Origin: Hippasteria phrygiana
Taxonomy: Eukaryota; Echinodermata; Asteroidea; Valvatida; Goniasteridae
Direction of reading: 5' to 3'
Assembly: GCA_037893225.1 (NCBI GenBank)
Contig: JAZGUH010000004.1
Coordinates: 496,001 to 560,000 of the forward strand
DNA: 64,000 bases
Positions 22,501 through 34,979 of this stretch are shown piece after piece. Under the pieces are notes generated by a model. The model did not search any database. It was not told the origin of the DNA and was given only the letters and a program-made list of their open reading frames with translations. Position 1 is the stretch's first letter. Each line of letters begins with the position of its first letter. A program made the translations under genes and the position numbers.

Positions 22501-23699
22501 TTGATCTTTTTCCAGATTTCCTTGTTTTGGGGACACACAGTAGATCAGGTTGGGCGGCCGTGGGGTAATTGCGAGTTTGTGAGGCACATCCATTGCTCTT
22601 TTTGCACTGAGCGGACTAACCTCTTTAGCATAGCACAACATAACCTCAGCACGCCACCACATTTATTATCAAAAGAACATGAATATACAACTGGCACCTT
22701 CACACAAGTTGGGATTTCGCTCTTGGACCTCTTTCCAAAGGTATTGTATTTACTTTTACAGACATTGATGAAACTCGGACGAATCCGTGAACAAAATGAT
22801 TTTCTCGTTTCTTTCATTTACCGATTTAAGGGGTGTGTGCATTTTTTTTTTATAACAGGCCTAACTGACCACAGGCCTAACTGACCACAGGCCTATAACT
22901 GATCACATCAACAACAAAAAAGAGAAGGGAAATGTTGGTTCAAAAGGGAAGGCCGAAGGATGGATTTGCATGTCGGGGTAATTATTCAATGGAAAAAATA
23001 ATAATGTTCATTCCTGATGTCGTTCAATTGAAAAACCCAAATCGTTCGTTCGTAAGTGAAACAAAACCTATTGAGGTGGTTTCTTTTTTTACTTCTCTAG
23101 AGTGGCGATATCACTTACGGATTGGCCGATTCGAGCTGTATTGAAACATCAATTTGAATGAAGTGTCGTTATGTTTCACGGATTCATGCAATCCAGTGCC
23201 GCATCACAACGGATGCTCGTGATGGGCATGGGGACGTTGCCCTCCGCGGCCGAGGCATGTGCACCCCCATCTCCGGTGTCTGCCATCACCAATGGAAATT
23301 ACACGTTTGCATCAAAAACTGTAGCCATCGCATTTTCTCCCCGAAGTATCCCTATACAAAAAGGTGCACGCCGAGTAGTTTTCCCCTGCATATTTGACCT
23401 ATACCGTTACACCCTCATTTATGAAATCGCCACGGTTACATCATTTGAATTTCATCATCAGCAGTGCGTGCAGGTTTTGGGTCCGGGCCGGATTACACCA
23501 CCCCCCCCCCCCCCCCCCCCAAAAGAAAAATGAACAGGCAACCTCAAATGTTGTTTCACCTTGAAGCAAAATTAAAAGGGGGCATGCAGCTGTGACGTTT
23601 CTATTGGTAAAAAAATATCAACCTCCACCCCGCTATAGATACGGCACTGGTCATTACATCGTTACAATTCGAGAACGTGTCTTTAACACATTTAAATCT
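19534..23699. other. long non-coding stretch
   Basis: No gene could be supported on either strand. It contains poly-C runs at about 20521-20536, 21645-21658 and 23502-23520, and a 16-bp motif (aggcctaactgaccac) repeated at 22857-22895. Open frames are short, without domains or joining splice sites. Confidence 0.5.
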
Positions 23700-23870
23700 G
23701 AATAAATGTTCAAAGTGAACAAAGAAAACTGGCAGGAGCGGGATTCGAACATGCGACTTCCGGAATACCGTACCGGCGCTCTACATACGGAGCTATCTAG
23801 CCCTATGTTTATAGCGGTCTCCCAAATTGTCTGGTTAAATCTGGTTATAAATTGGTGATGCATGCGGGTA
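23700..23870 (-). mobile_element. tRNA-derived SINE, copy 4
   Basis: tRNA-like part 23729-23804 on the minus strand: GATAGCTCCGTATGTAGAGC, then GCATGTTCGAATCCCGC, and tail CCAGTTTTCTTTGTTCAC. The head beyond the tRNA part has diverged. Confidence 0.75.
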
Positions 23871-26800
23871 CAGTTCCGAGGTCTAGACACGGATCTCTCA
23901 CTGTCCTTTCAGTCTAAGAAATCTTACATGCATCGCTGAGTTCTTCAGTTCATGACACGCAGGTCGGAAGATGAATCGTAGATTCCTTGGCTCAGTCGAA
24001 TGGAAAGACAGATGGCCTTTTAACAAGGAATGTATCGATCTCATCGCAAACTATTAGATTCCGTTAAAGGAATGGATACTGTAAGAGGGGTTTGTTCGGT
24101 GGATAGCGTTTTGCCATGATTACGATCCAAAAGCTAAAAGGAATTGCTGAACATACGACTCAGCGTAATCGACCACATGACAAGCCAGTAGAAATATACA
24201 TGTATACGTTATATATATGTATGGTGTACATCCCTTTAGTCCAAGATCTAGTCTCCATTTCAAAACTGTCCTATGGCTGAATGTTGTATCCTCTCCCTAA
24301 GAAATAGGTACATTAAAAGAAAAATAAAGTGAAGCCACAGGGAATCGGTGTTCTAATTAGGAAGAAACGAGACGGCGACATTCCAACCTGCAAGTATACA
24401 ATTTAAATTTTTGGCAAGGCGTGCATAACCGATCTCTCGCGAGATTCCCGCCAAAATCAGCGGTCATCCCGCGGGCACCACGTGGATCCATAACGGCCTG
24501 AGTAAAGTGCATGCTAAAGAGGAATCAATAGCCCCCGCGAGAAATGAAAAATGATCCTGAAATCGGAAGGCACGCTCAGAGCCCGTGCCTAGCCGGCCCT
24601 CCCTGTGTACGCTGCCAACTTCAGGGACTCGTCAGGGGGCTTTACCCCCGAGTAACCGTGCATCGTGGCTGTGGTATTTTAACTCTAGCTTCCGCAAATC
24701 GACGTCTTTGATGTTCAAAATGACATGTGTAGATGCAGGGGCACGTGCCTCTGTCGGACTTAAGTCTCGTCCAGAGATGAACTCCTTAGTGTTTAAATAG
24801 AGGAGATCGGTTCGACTTATAAGTTTTTCATCACACAGTGCTGACAAGACGCATAAAAGTTAATAGGAATAAAAGGTAATACTACACGAACGGTACGAAG
24901 CACGCTCTTTGTGGGAGCTGAAGAGATAACATAACCCGTGTGCCATCACGACGATCCATAGAATCCGGGATAAATCCTGATGAAGGAACGGCCTTACGTC
25001 CGTCAGATTTGCAGAAGTCTCGATGATGCTCCTCGTGTAGGCCTATATAACTTAATAATACGCACCCTACCACAGTACAAGTTAGGGTGATCTGACTAAC
25101 TGCATTTAGCTCCAAACCCGTCTACGATGAACGTGGAAGATTCGGACACACCCTGAAAAATTAAAGTTTTTACGTCGGTATAACCCTCAAAAATAGAAAT
25201 GTTCAAACTTGAATTTCTAATTTGGTAGCATCAGAGTTTCCAAGTTTCAAATGTCGACTTAAAGGGGCGGGACGCTGCTAATCCCTTCAGTGTTCATGTG
25301 TATCAATCGTCGGAAGTAGAACATAACATAGAGGAAAACCAAATAGAGTGTACAGTATAGTAAGTGCTCGTTTCGTTCAAAAGTAGATTTCTTCTAATTT
25401 GTTAGTGGGGGAAATCCATTAAATTGATATTTTCAGTGAGGGCACGGACATAGCAGCTTGAAACTAAAGTCAGAATTTGTGACCGACTCAGCCTAATCTT
25501 AACCCCATCTACAGGTGCCATCAGTTGGAACTGTTTCTTTCTACTTTGAGAGTTAACATCGCTCATGCAAAGCCACAATTATTATATTCTAATGTAGGCC
25601 CCTACTTACAATTTTTCTGAATATTCTTTGCAACTGGGTGCGGACACAATAGAATCACTCGGAACATTTCTAATAAATAGTATAATAGCCTTCAGTGTTC
25701 AAATTTGTTTGTGCTTACCTGTGACAAAAGTTACAGAAGCGATGATCGGCATCTCAGTTGATATACCCAGCCAATTAAAAGTATATATCTACTGAACCGT
25801 ACAAAGTACCGGTATCACACTAGACTCAAAACGCTTATAAAGGGTTAGAAACACCGGTACTGTCTGATACAGTGAATTTAAGGAGGCCCATTAAGGCCCA
25901 AAGTTTTCTGCTAAAGCAGAAACTTCACAACAGTTACACAACAAATTAAAACTGTACTTACGTGTTCCTGTGTTCGCGATGTAGCCCTAATACACTAATT
26001 CTCTTCCGTCAGTGGCATGCTCTTATAACCAGCTGGATTTACAAGAAAATAAGCGCGCGGTGTTCATTTTGTACTCTCTCCACAAAAAGACGTTTGTTTA
26101 AAGTGCCCGAGTCATTTTATGTGGTGTGCGTTTCTAAGGGTTAAAAGGTATGATATAGCATTAGTAGAGCTGGTAACAATGGTCAAGTGAAAAAGCCGGG
26201 GCTTTAACAGTAATTTTGTGCGCGATCGCGTACTTCTTTGAATTGTTGAAATCGAAATGAGCCACAGTGCAGCGTTTGTGGGAAGATGACAGCATTTCAG
26301 ACGGATATATTACGGTACTCAAGAGGATTGGTACTGGTACCATCTTTATTAACAGTAAGCTTTCAGATTGAAACTAATCAATTTGATTTTTAATCATTAC
26401 CAAAGCTATATTATACCTTTAATACGTGACGACAACTCTAATGCAAACCATTCTTCCTGACAACGGCTCAGACTGATAGACTGATGGACTTAATGACATC
26501 CAAATCGCCTCCCAAATGCCAACATGTCCTACTGCGTGTGTTTCCTTCTCCAAGTTAATTCCCCATTCTGTCACTCGCATCTTAATAAATGAACGTCGGC
26601 AGCGAGCGTATCACACAGGCACGTTGACAACAAACGAGAATGAAACGAAAGGTTCGTAGACGTCGCGCCAAGCCGTCAACAGCTCCCAGGGGTATACGGT
26701 AAGCATATTTCACGTTAAAAAAATATATATATGTATCAAAATCCCTCACTGAGAAATCCAACAGGGAGTCCGCGTTTACGTGGGTCACTATATTCCTTGA

Positions 26801-27901
26801 GAAGTCAGTCACCTATAGGTGATGGCTTCGTTAGTATTATCCCCACGTCAAGATTCAAGGAACAAGACGACGAATCTTGATCTGCAACAAGCAACGAAGT
26901 CCTAAATATGTTTCCTGCGTCCCCCCACATGTATTATTTGTAGCCAACTGATTACAGCCAGTGGGCAACTCAAGTACAGGCGCCAGCTAGCTTTGCGTCG
27001 TAGAATCATTCCGTCTTGCGTTTCCAGCCAGCCATCGCGCCAAAAGCCCGCGAATCTCCACGGAAACACTCGCGAGACCGCTATCTACCCTCAAGAGCCT
27101 ACTTGACCAGTAATGGAGCAAGCAGACAAACGGGCCAGGAGAATCGGGGGAAGATATATTTTTTGTCGCGAAGAATCTAATTTCAGACATCTTATTTTTT
27201 TACCAGATTATCACAGAGCTGAATGTAAGAGCGGATAAATCGATGCGTCTTGGATGAGTTCACGGTCAACAAATATGAATAGTTGCTGAGGGCACACTCC
27301 CCCGACAATCGATCGGACCAGACAAAATGGCGGCCACGGTGCCGCCAAATTCTTAACAAGGAATCTGGCGGTGCCAGCTAGTTACTGATGCCAGGGATTT
27401 CTTAAAAGGTGAAGAGAGTGCTGAAATGTGTCCAGCTCCAGGGGTAGAAAGTATCTTGGACTACCTGAATAATAATTGAACATTAATATGCTGACTGCTA
27501 AAATTACAAAGCAGAGAAAATGGTGTTGAATCAGGAGCCATTGGTGGGATTAAGATCAGATTTTTATAATTAGCCGATACATGCATGCAAGATCCCAATA
27601 GATTTGGTGAGAATACATACTTCTGAGCACTAGGAACTACGTGTGCAGTATCTTATTTCATAAAATTATTTTGTTTCCCGACTGGCCTGAGCTGCAAAAC
27701 TACAATAGGCCTAATGTGGTGTTGTGAAGAAAAATACAATGTACAACATTTTCTTTAATAATTGCAAATTAATAGCCAAAGTAATAATACAATGATGACC
27801 CCCAACTTCCGATCAATCTATCATTCACGTTGATATGGGGGTAAAGACAGACTAAAGAGTCCGTTGCTAGACGAGTCAGTGTTTGGTACCAAGACGTTCA
27901 A
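23871..27901. other. long non-coding stretch
   Basis: No supported gene. GC-rich patches around 24560-24800 and 26980-27380 could be regulatory; near 27325 the plus strand reads ATGGCGGCCACGG followed by only eight more codons. Two overlapping frames at 24585-24847 lack domains. Confidence 0.45.
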
Positions 27902-27921
27902 GTATACGAGGTGCGATGTTG

Positions 27922-28003
27922 TATACCCAGCACGATATGGGGCAGAGGGTACCCCCCTTTTGTCCCTATACACTCTCCAGACTATTGTTACCTAACACTT
28001 CCC
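27922..28003 (+). mobile_element. truncated copy of the 200-bp element
   Basis: TATACCCAGCACGATATGGG through ctctccagactattgttacc matches 17658 onwards. It stops where the CAGGCGCGG element begins at 28004. Confidence 0.8.
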
Positions 28004-28230
28004 CAGGCGCGGATCCGGGGGGGATGGGGGGGGGGGGGTTGGGGGTCGAACCCCCCCCCCCCCCCGCTCGTTACTAATTTGTTGTTGTTTTTTGTTGCTT
28101 GTAGGGGTCTACGCCTAAAGTTGCAAACCAGAAAAGCAGAAACCCTACAGGTCGTATTTTGCATATGGGTAAGAACAAAACAAAGAGGTTAAATGGCACC
28201 ACCAACGGTGAAAAAGTGTGTCAGTCCCCC
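28004..28230 (+). mobile_element. truncated hAT-like element with CAGGCGCGGATCC end
   Basis: It matches 47310-47587 in reverse: CAGGCGCGGATCC, G- and C-runs, taggggtctacgcctaaagt, then gggtaagaacaaaacaaaga. The right half is missing and the sequence passes into mariner-like coding remnants. Confidence 0.75.
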
Positions 28231-28455
28231 CTCCCCGTTCCCCAAAACGAAGTTCAAGCTGAAGTCGCCGTTTTGACACTTGTGGGGAAGATCCAGCGAG
28301 AATCGCAGATGGTGCTTGACACGCTTACGGAACCGGATTTCAAGGGAGCGTTCCAAGCGTGGCATCAGAGCAAGGGGACAACTTTGAAGGGGATGGCGGC
28401 GAGATTTAAATCACGTACGGTTTTTGCTTGTTATAGGTGCAGTCTCGGAACTTTT
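28230..28455 (+). pseudogene. C-terminal remnant of a mariner transposase
   Basis: One frame reads VLDTLTEPDFKGAFQAWHQ and the next frame continues ASEQGDNFEGDGGE. Together these resemble the F-x-x-A-F-x-x-W and QGDxFEGD end of mariner-family transposases. The frame change breaks the gene and no catalytic region remains. The mariner-type terminal repeat follows directly. Confidence 0.6.
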
Positions 28456-28474
28456 TGATCGCACCTCGTATACA

Positions 28475-29612
28475 AGTTATGAAAAGCTATCGTGAAACCG
28501 CGAGATTTGCAGGTACAAACCAACGGCGGTGCCACATTATTTTTGTATAGGCTATTACATACAATGACTTGAACAAGACTTAGTGTCAGTATTCACCTAT
28601 TTCACGATTCCATGAGTTTGCATATGGTGTAAATCGACTTGAGACAGGAAACAAAATTGCTACGTGAGGAGACAGTCATGTCCTCGATTGTTATGTTGTC
28701 CTCGGTCAGAAAATATGTAGACACCAAAGAAGTTGGGAAAAGAGTACGAAAGCATTTACTCAGTGAAACCACAACAGTTTCAAATCTAAAACTAAAATGC
28801 TAAAAACTAAGTTCCTAAAATGAGACAGGAAACGTAACAATCTTTAACCTAGCCTGGTAATATTTTGCTATAAACACAAAAACACTCTGGCTTGGTTTCA
28901 GTCTTATCTTGGAGGGAAAATGCCATGCAAATAACAAGCAACCTGCACGGCCATTTGCATAAAATCTACTTCACTGCATTGACTGCATTACGGTATGCCT
29001 TTGACAAATGCAGCTAGCTGCAAGACAAAGACCGAGACTCCTGTTTATTAATATGCTCCTGATGTTACTGAATTAAGTCCCAACTTCGACCCTTTGACAT
29101 GGGGAGGCTTGAATTTTCTTGAAGGTCGCATCACACCTTTTAGCCGCGTCATATTATATACCGTCTATCCTGTAGGATATGGAGAAAATTCATAGGTTAT
29201 GGATATAGGTTTGCCCACATGAGCGAAAGTGCTCCGGGAAAAAGTTCTTCTAAAAAATCAGTTTCGGCTAGTTATTTTCTTGAAAAAAAATGGTATTTTC
29301 AACTGCGGCTGGGAATATTTGAAAGGCCGAATCTACCGGAACCTGTATTTCTGTACCTGCACTCTAAAAACTGATTGGTTGAAATAAACAAATTAATAGG
29401 TTGTTTAAACTAAATTTATTGATTCAAGCAACCAATTATTTGTGTGACCAACCAATCGGATTGGGGGACATATCTACCAATCCTACCAATATGGGCTATT
29501 GCTTATTTTCAACGAATCCGATTTTAGAGTGTGGGTACAATTTTTCTGACGTATTTTATCATCACTTATTCCACTCATCCTGTGCAGATCTAGTTAATTC
29601 CTAAAGCAACAG
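28475..29612. other. non-coding stretch
   Basis: No gene seen. Short words such as gactgcattacggtatgcc and caaccaatta repeat loosely, without a clear element boundary. Confidence 0.4.
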
Positions 29613-30778
29613 TTAAAAGGTGATAGACAACAGTTGCAAACATCAAAAAACAAAACTACAAAATTATTATGAAAAACCTTACTTGAATTAAATAATATAG
29701 TCGTCTCAAGCATCCTGTGAAATCATGCACTGTAAAAAAATTGCCCCTAAAATTAACGGTAGAAAGGTGTGCAGCAAGGTACCAACCGTCTTTTTTACGG
29801 TCGAATCGTATTTAAATTTACTGATAAAACGTATTCTTTACGGTGAAAAGTCTGTAAATACTGCCATTTTTACGGGCACCGTATTTTCTATTTATTAAAA
29901 AAACAAAAACGGAAAAGGTAGTACTGGAAACTAGGTTGCCGTTAATTAACTGCGAATGAATGAAGTGGGAACCAGACTAAACAGAAGTAACTTATTATAC
30001 ATTACCGAGTGTACAAATGCTACGATAACCTACTAAACACTACAGTACACACTGAATGAAGTCGTGCTTTAGCTTATCCAGCCATTATGAAGTCATGGTT
30101 TCCCATGAACAATTTCAAGATTTGAATACGAACGGAGATATAATAGGAATCTTCAACTATGTTCGTAAATTTTTTTTTTAATAAACACTGCAATTTAACC
30201 TGACTTCTGTGAACACAAATTTTCTCATTTCTAATTTATTGGTAGTGCAATTGCTACGTAATGAGCGGCCTTTTACGGGTTTGCCCGTAAAATGTAACGC
30301 GCAGTCCATTTACTGTAACTCACAGTGAATATGTACATGCTTTTCACCGTAAAAATACTGAAATTTTGTACAATGTGTGTGGCACCTGGTGTGTTGTTCG
30401 GGGATTTTGTATCAATTTCCCCAGGTTGGTCGACAGATCATCGTTGGAACAGACCTAATTTTTTTTAACAGGCCGACTGCCCCCAATTTACCAAATCTAG
30501 TTATAGGCTAGTCCGCATTTTGTTTGCCAGTTGGTTACACTTCGTGTAAGCCAGCTATATAGTCAAGTTCCCCGACAAGATAATAAATTGCTCCGTTTTG
30601 TCTGAAGTAGGATCAGGGAACCAGACTACAAAACAGCATTTTTTTCTCTCTGTTTTCCCAGCATCTATGCACACAAAACTTGAAACAGGTTAGTGTTACA
30701 GGATTTGCTGTGAAACTCTAACCCCAAATCCATTCATTCCTGAAAATTACAGCAAAAGCAAATGTAAAACGCCTTTAA
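29613..30778 (+). mobile_element. TTAA-flanked MITE, family A copy 4, with nested insertion
   Basis: TTAA at 29613-29616 and 30775-30778. The left end AAGGTGATAGACAACAG then TTGCAAACAT and the internal gctccgttttgtctgaagta both match copy 1. The family sequence is interrupted after ctcaagcatcctgtgaaatc and resumes at ggcacctggtgtg. Confidence 0.75.
29728..30380 (+). mobile_element. CACTGTAAAA-type element nested in family A
   Basis: Starts CACTGTAAAAAAATTG and ends near accgtaaaaatactgaaatt ttgtacaatgtg. It is rich in ttttacgg words. The internal block gggaaccagactaaacagaa to gaagtcatggtttcc matches 57400-57550. A third, partial copy runs in reverse at 56720-57010. Exact boundaries are uncertain. 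Confidence 0.65.
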
Positions 30779-31979
30779 ATTGTTCTTCATACGGGCACTG
30801 TATAATGTTTAATCTCTTTTTTATTTTTCTCCATTCTGAAATATTAACGTAAACAAAATTTTGATAGTGTCTATATACTTCATGATGAAGCACACAGCTA
30901 GCTTGGCAACGTATGATGATGCAAGAAATTTAAATGGAACGAATCAATCATTAAGAAATCGCTCGTTGCTATTATGCACGACCTCTCGCTACTGAATTTC
31001 CAGAAGAGATAGTCAATCTAAAACTGAGAAAATATTAAATATGCCTCAACTGGACTTCTGATCTGGTGCATAAACACTGCAACTGCTTGACCCAAATACA
31101 TTATGTATATACACCGAGATCTATAAACTGATGGTCAGGAGACGATTACCAGTGCCTTGAACTACCTACATGACAGAGGGCGCACTTCCAAACTACCAGA
31201 GTGCATCCATGAGCGGCGACTATTTTTGTCAACCACTTGTCGATTTTCCATGGCAACCTGTATACGAAATACATATAAATTAGAACAGAGATTTTTTCTC
31301 TTTTGCCCTGTCCCGACGTAAATACGAAATACATGTTGGGTACCAGGCAAAATCGACCAGTGGTCGACAAATGGTCGCCGCTCGAACTTGCTCCGTAATG
31401 GCAATATTTTTGTGTACTTTGCTTTGGAAGCCATCAATAGAGCGCGCTAGACAGTGACGTCATAACTCTTAAACAAATTGCAGTAAACCGATTTGTTCGA
31501 GCTGCTGTTGAGGTTATAAGGGCTTTGGGTCACGAGGACTCAGGTTCGAGTCTTCTGCTTGGTTTATAGGCGCTTGGAACGTTTGTCTTTTCCTAATTTT
31601 GTGCTTTCGATGATTTCTATTTAAATGGAAAAAGTCCGAGAACCTGTCTTGCAGCTCCGTGCGAATTTGTTTTGCAGGGGAAAATCACAATCCGGCCTTG
31701 GCTGGTTTCAAGTTGAACTATTTTGAAATGAAAAAAAAAAGGGTCTTCAAGCTGTCTTCACTAGCTCTTCTGTCCACTTAAACCATTCTATGACGTAACA
31801 CTATTGTTTAAAGTGTGGATTCGGAATTACGAATCTTTTGCATTAAACAAAAAGTGTGGATTCGAAGCTACGAATCTTGAGTAAAGTATGGATTCGGAAT
31901 TTTGAATCCACATTTCAACAAACATGCATATCCAAGGATCTGATACGTTAAAAAAAATATATATATAGATATATATCGA
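30779..31979. other. non-coding stretch
   Basis: No supported gene. From about 31810 short GTGTGGATTCG...ACGAATC dyads appear, apparently diverged ends of the repeat that follows. Confidence 0.4.
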
Positions 31980-32345
31980 CACAAAATGACTTAATATTAC
32001 TTGGTCATATAGGTTGTACACATTCTTTACAGAAACGCACCACAATGCAAATTTTCTTTACCCAAGTAAACCTAAGAATTCATGGTTTTTATCTTACCTA
32101 AACAATTACGAACCACGGTTATTCATTTCCTCAACACTAACTTAAAGCTTGATTACGTAAGATCCTCAAAAAATATCCCCTCTATGGCCAAGATACAAAA
32201 AATACATGCCTTTTCATCTCTCTTCAACTGGACAGTTAGTGACAATCTCGCAAGTGTGGATTCTTAATTTGTGAATTCATTCAGCGCTTCTCGCCTCGTG
32301 AATTCATTATAGATCCAGACTTTCTCGTGAATTTTCCTCAACAGA
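31980..32345 (+). repeat. dispersed repeat with GTGTGGATTCG dyads, copy 1
   Basis: It matches the reverse complement of 34980-35490: tttacagaaacgcaccacaa, aacaattacgaaccacggtt, gcttgattacgtaagatcct and the gcgcttctcgcctcgtgaat block. This copy lacks the hairpin insertion of the other and so preserves the empty site (attcatttcctcaac, near 32121). Confidence 0.75.
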
Positions 32346-33034
32346 GTCGCTTTTCGAAGGCCAACCCGGCCTAAGCGAAACGCAAAGTAAGATTCACAGA
32401 TGGTGAATATTCCTCACGAATTTCATCTCCGCAAGCAGCAGTTGAAAGCGAGGACCTCAGGTGCTAAATAAACCATAGAGGAAGGAACAGTTCCTTCCTC
32501 CATGAATAAACACAATGCTCTTCAACAATTCATGCAGAGTAAGTTGTTTACTTGGCATAAGAGCCTCGCTTTCAAACTCGGAAGTGCGCAGATCGGTGCC
32601 ATTTTCGTCAATTCGAGATTCGTCTATAAAGTCTCTTTTTCAATTAAAATTGTGAGAGTAAGCAAGGAACTGCGCAATAACAACGAAGTGCGAACGATAG
32701 TTAGTCGAACTATGAAGTGTTGCTATTGATAAACAGCGCAACGATGCCCTGCAGGTCGGTTTTAAATGGTTAGGCGTGATCGACTGACTAGCCAGCGTTC
32801 GGATAAAGTTAGTTCAACAATCGTCGACTATAGTTAACAACAGTCCTTGACTGAACTGGCTCTATATTGCACGCTCTTATATCTAATTTAAAAAAGGCAA
32901 AAATGAAAAGTGGCTGACTGAGTTAAAAAATGAACGTGTCATGTTGTTAGTTGTAAAAATTGAATTTGTTTACCTCGCACTGATTATATAAACCAAGCCT
33001 ACAGCAATAACGGTGACATGGTAAACCCCTCTAC
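32346..33034. other. non-coding stretch
   Basis: Nothing recognised. A 75-codon frame at 32502-32729 has no domain or splice support. Confidence 0.4.
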
Positions 33035-33833
33035 TAAACACATCAAACAAAAGTAAGTTCCCCCCTATAAATAACTCCTCATAATTTCTAAAGTAACAAT
33101 TTCTTACAGATTACACCTAGCATAGAACATACCTATGGTTATCATGAAAATGTGTGAAGATTGGAGGCATCCATGACTTTATGGTTGACTGAGCACAAAT
33201 TGAAGACAAAATCACCCAAAGTCAAAGTTCACAAGAGTGAAAGAAGCTTGATTATCAAATGTGTTTACAAGGAACAGTTTAACTCCAATTGTGTGAAAAG
33301 CATGTTACCGTATGTTACCTGTTCTTCGTCTTAGTCTTCGGTTGATGATAAGTCGATCCTCTGCAGCAGTCGTCACTTTGGGTCGTCCATACGAGGTCTA
33401 TCCAAGTCTTGACCAGTCTCCATGAACTTTTAGCGCAATTTTCTGATGGCATTTGGGCTAACACCCATTCTTCGGGCTACCTGTTTAACAGGGGTCCCAG
33501 CCTCTAAATGCCCAATTGCAATGGCTCTGTCTTGGTCAGATAATCTGGGCAAGATTTGAAGTACAGAACTTCAGCATGCTTTTTGATTCCCAATGTTCTT
33601 GGTGTATGACTCGTGAATGAGGCTGGTCAGACAACTTACTGGACTAACGTGAACTTTGACTTTGGGTGATTTTTGCTCAGTCAACTATAAAGTCATGGAT
33701 GCCTCCAATCTTCACACAACATTTTCCTGATAACCATAGGTATATTCTATGCTAGGTGTAATCTGTAAGAAATTGTTACTTTAGAAATTATAAGGAGCTA
33801 TTTAGGGGGAACTTACTTTTTGTGATGTGTTTA
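33035..33833 (-). mobile_element. Tc1-like transposon, internally deleted
   Basis: TA at both ends (33035-33036, 33832-33833), then AACACATCA followed by AAAGTAAGTTCCCCC on both sides. Long inverted arms of about 200 bp include gaagattggaggcatccatg and its complement. The middle holds a transposase N-terminus on the minus strand. Confidence 0.8.
33330..33600 (-). pseudogene. N-terminal fragment of a Tc1-type transposase
   Basis: The minus strand reads LSDQDRAIAIGHLEAGTPVK then QVARRMGVSPNAIRKLR, a stop, and KFMETGQDLDRPRMDDPK. This is the paired helix-turn-helix DNA-binding start of Tc1 transposases (LEAG...VARRMGVS, then TG...DRPR). VTTAAEDRLI follows in another frame. The DDE catalytic domain is absent, so the element cannot mobilise itself. 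Confidence 0.75.
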
Positions 33834-34523
33834 CAATAAAAATCACATCTGAAGCCTGTAAACTATTGTCCTATCTTGACAAAGAGTGCATTGTGAGTTC
33901 TGGGTTTAACAGCTTAAACCTCATTGCGATTATGGGGCCTAAATATGATTTTGGACCCTCGTTGTTAAAATCACATCCGCCTATAATTCTCCTGTCCATT
34001 TTAAACATAAAATCACGCTCAAGAATTTTACTGTGTGAATTCACGTCCGTTTGTACAAAAAGGTGGCGTCACGACAGCCACATTCACACAAAAATATAGC
34101 CGATTCATATACCACAAATCCTGGTACATGATCACTGCACAGTGCACACTCACTGAACATTACCACAGATTTGACCACAGTATTCCCATATCCTTGCTCT
34201 GTGGTCCAAACAACCACCGCAGCATTATTGCGGTGTCCCAATGGTGCTCGGATTCGTACTAAGGAGTACTAAGCGAGCCACGTAGCCGACGAGGAATAAA
34301 CGTGCGTAAATCCAACAGGATGGAGAGGATATTATCCTATCGTGGACCTCGATTTTATTGTCCTATTTTTTTTACTTTTTAGGAAGGACCGCCCCCCCCC
34401 CCCCCCGTTATTTTTTGCACACGATTTTCAAACGCGGACTATATTGCTATCTATTATTAAAGGTTCACGATTGAATTCGAATACAAACCCACACCTTTTG
34501 TCCAAAGTGGTCCGTATAATCAC
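33834..34523. other. non-coding stretch
   Basis: No supported gene. A poly-C run is at 34387-34406. Confidence 0.45.
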
Positions 34524-34803
34524 CAGGGCTGTAGTCGAGTCCATCACAAGTCCATCACAAGTCCATCACAAGTCCATCACAAGTCCATCACAAGTCCATC
34601 ACAAGTCCATCACAAGTCCATCACAAGTCCATCACAAGTCCATAACAAGCACTCCAGTCCTAATTCCAATCACCAGCTATTCAAATGAGCTTTAACAAAG
34701 GCATTCCTTTGTCATTGTTCATCCAGTTACTTGTGACTGTCTTTATGAAAGGACTTCTGACTGGACTTGCGAAAGGACTTGCAGGGACTCGACTTTAGCT
34801 TTG
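34524..34803 (+). mobile_element. hAT-like MITE with GTCGAGTCC ends, copy 1
   Basis: Left end CAGGGCTGTAGTCGAGTCC; right end complement CAAAGCTAAAGTCGAGTCC. GGACTT/AAGTCC subrepeats fill the arms. The left arm is expanded into an 11-bp tandem array. The second copy at 55825-56077 is inverted and expanded with a different unit. The right edge abuts a TTAA element. Confidence 0.75.
34539..34649 (+). repeat. 11-bp minisatellite, about 10 units
   Basis: Unit ccatcacaagt repeated nine times exactly, then one variant (ccataacaagc). It lies just inside the left terminus of the MITE. Confidence 0.95.
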
Positions 34804-34969
34804 TTAACCCCTTGCGTACGGATGACGCCATATGGCGTCAAAAAAAAGTGACACCAGGCCGGATGACGCCATTGGCTGCACGAACACATTGTAGCGATTC
34901 GATTTGGTTGCCAGAACCGCTGCAACACCCCGACGTCTCCCGTAAAATACCGTGCCCAAGGGGTTTTAA
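34804..34969 (+). mobile_element. TTAA-flanked MITE with CCCCTTG ends, copy 1
   Basis: TTAA at 34804-34807 and 34966-34969. The left end is CCCCTTGCGTACGG; the right end complement is AACCCCTTGGGCACGG. It contains the dyad GACGCCATATGGCGTC. A longer copy is at 39288-39513. Confidence 0.8.
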
Positions 34970-34979
34970 GGAGAATACA

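Larger units (their letters stand above)
27902..28474 (+). mobile_element. mariner-type element invaded by other transposons
   Basis: Perfect 16-bp terminal repeats GTATACGAGGTGCGAT (27902-27917) and complement (28459-28474). Read inward from the right the terminus is TACGAGGTGCGATCAAAAAG, characteristic of mariner inverted repeats. The interior holds, in order, a truncated copy of the 200-bp element, a hAT-like left half and a decayed mariner transposase end. Confidence 0.7.

Noticed and set aside
34539..34649. CRISPR-like array
   Set aside because: The 11-bp units are contiguous with no spacers, and the host is eukaryotic.
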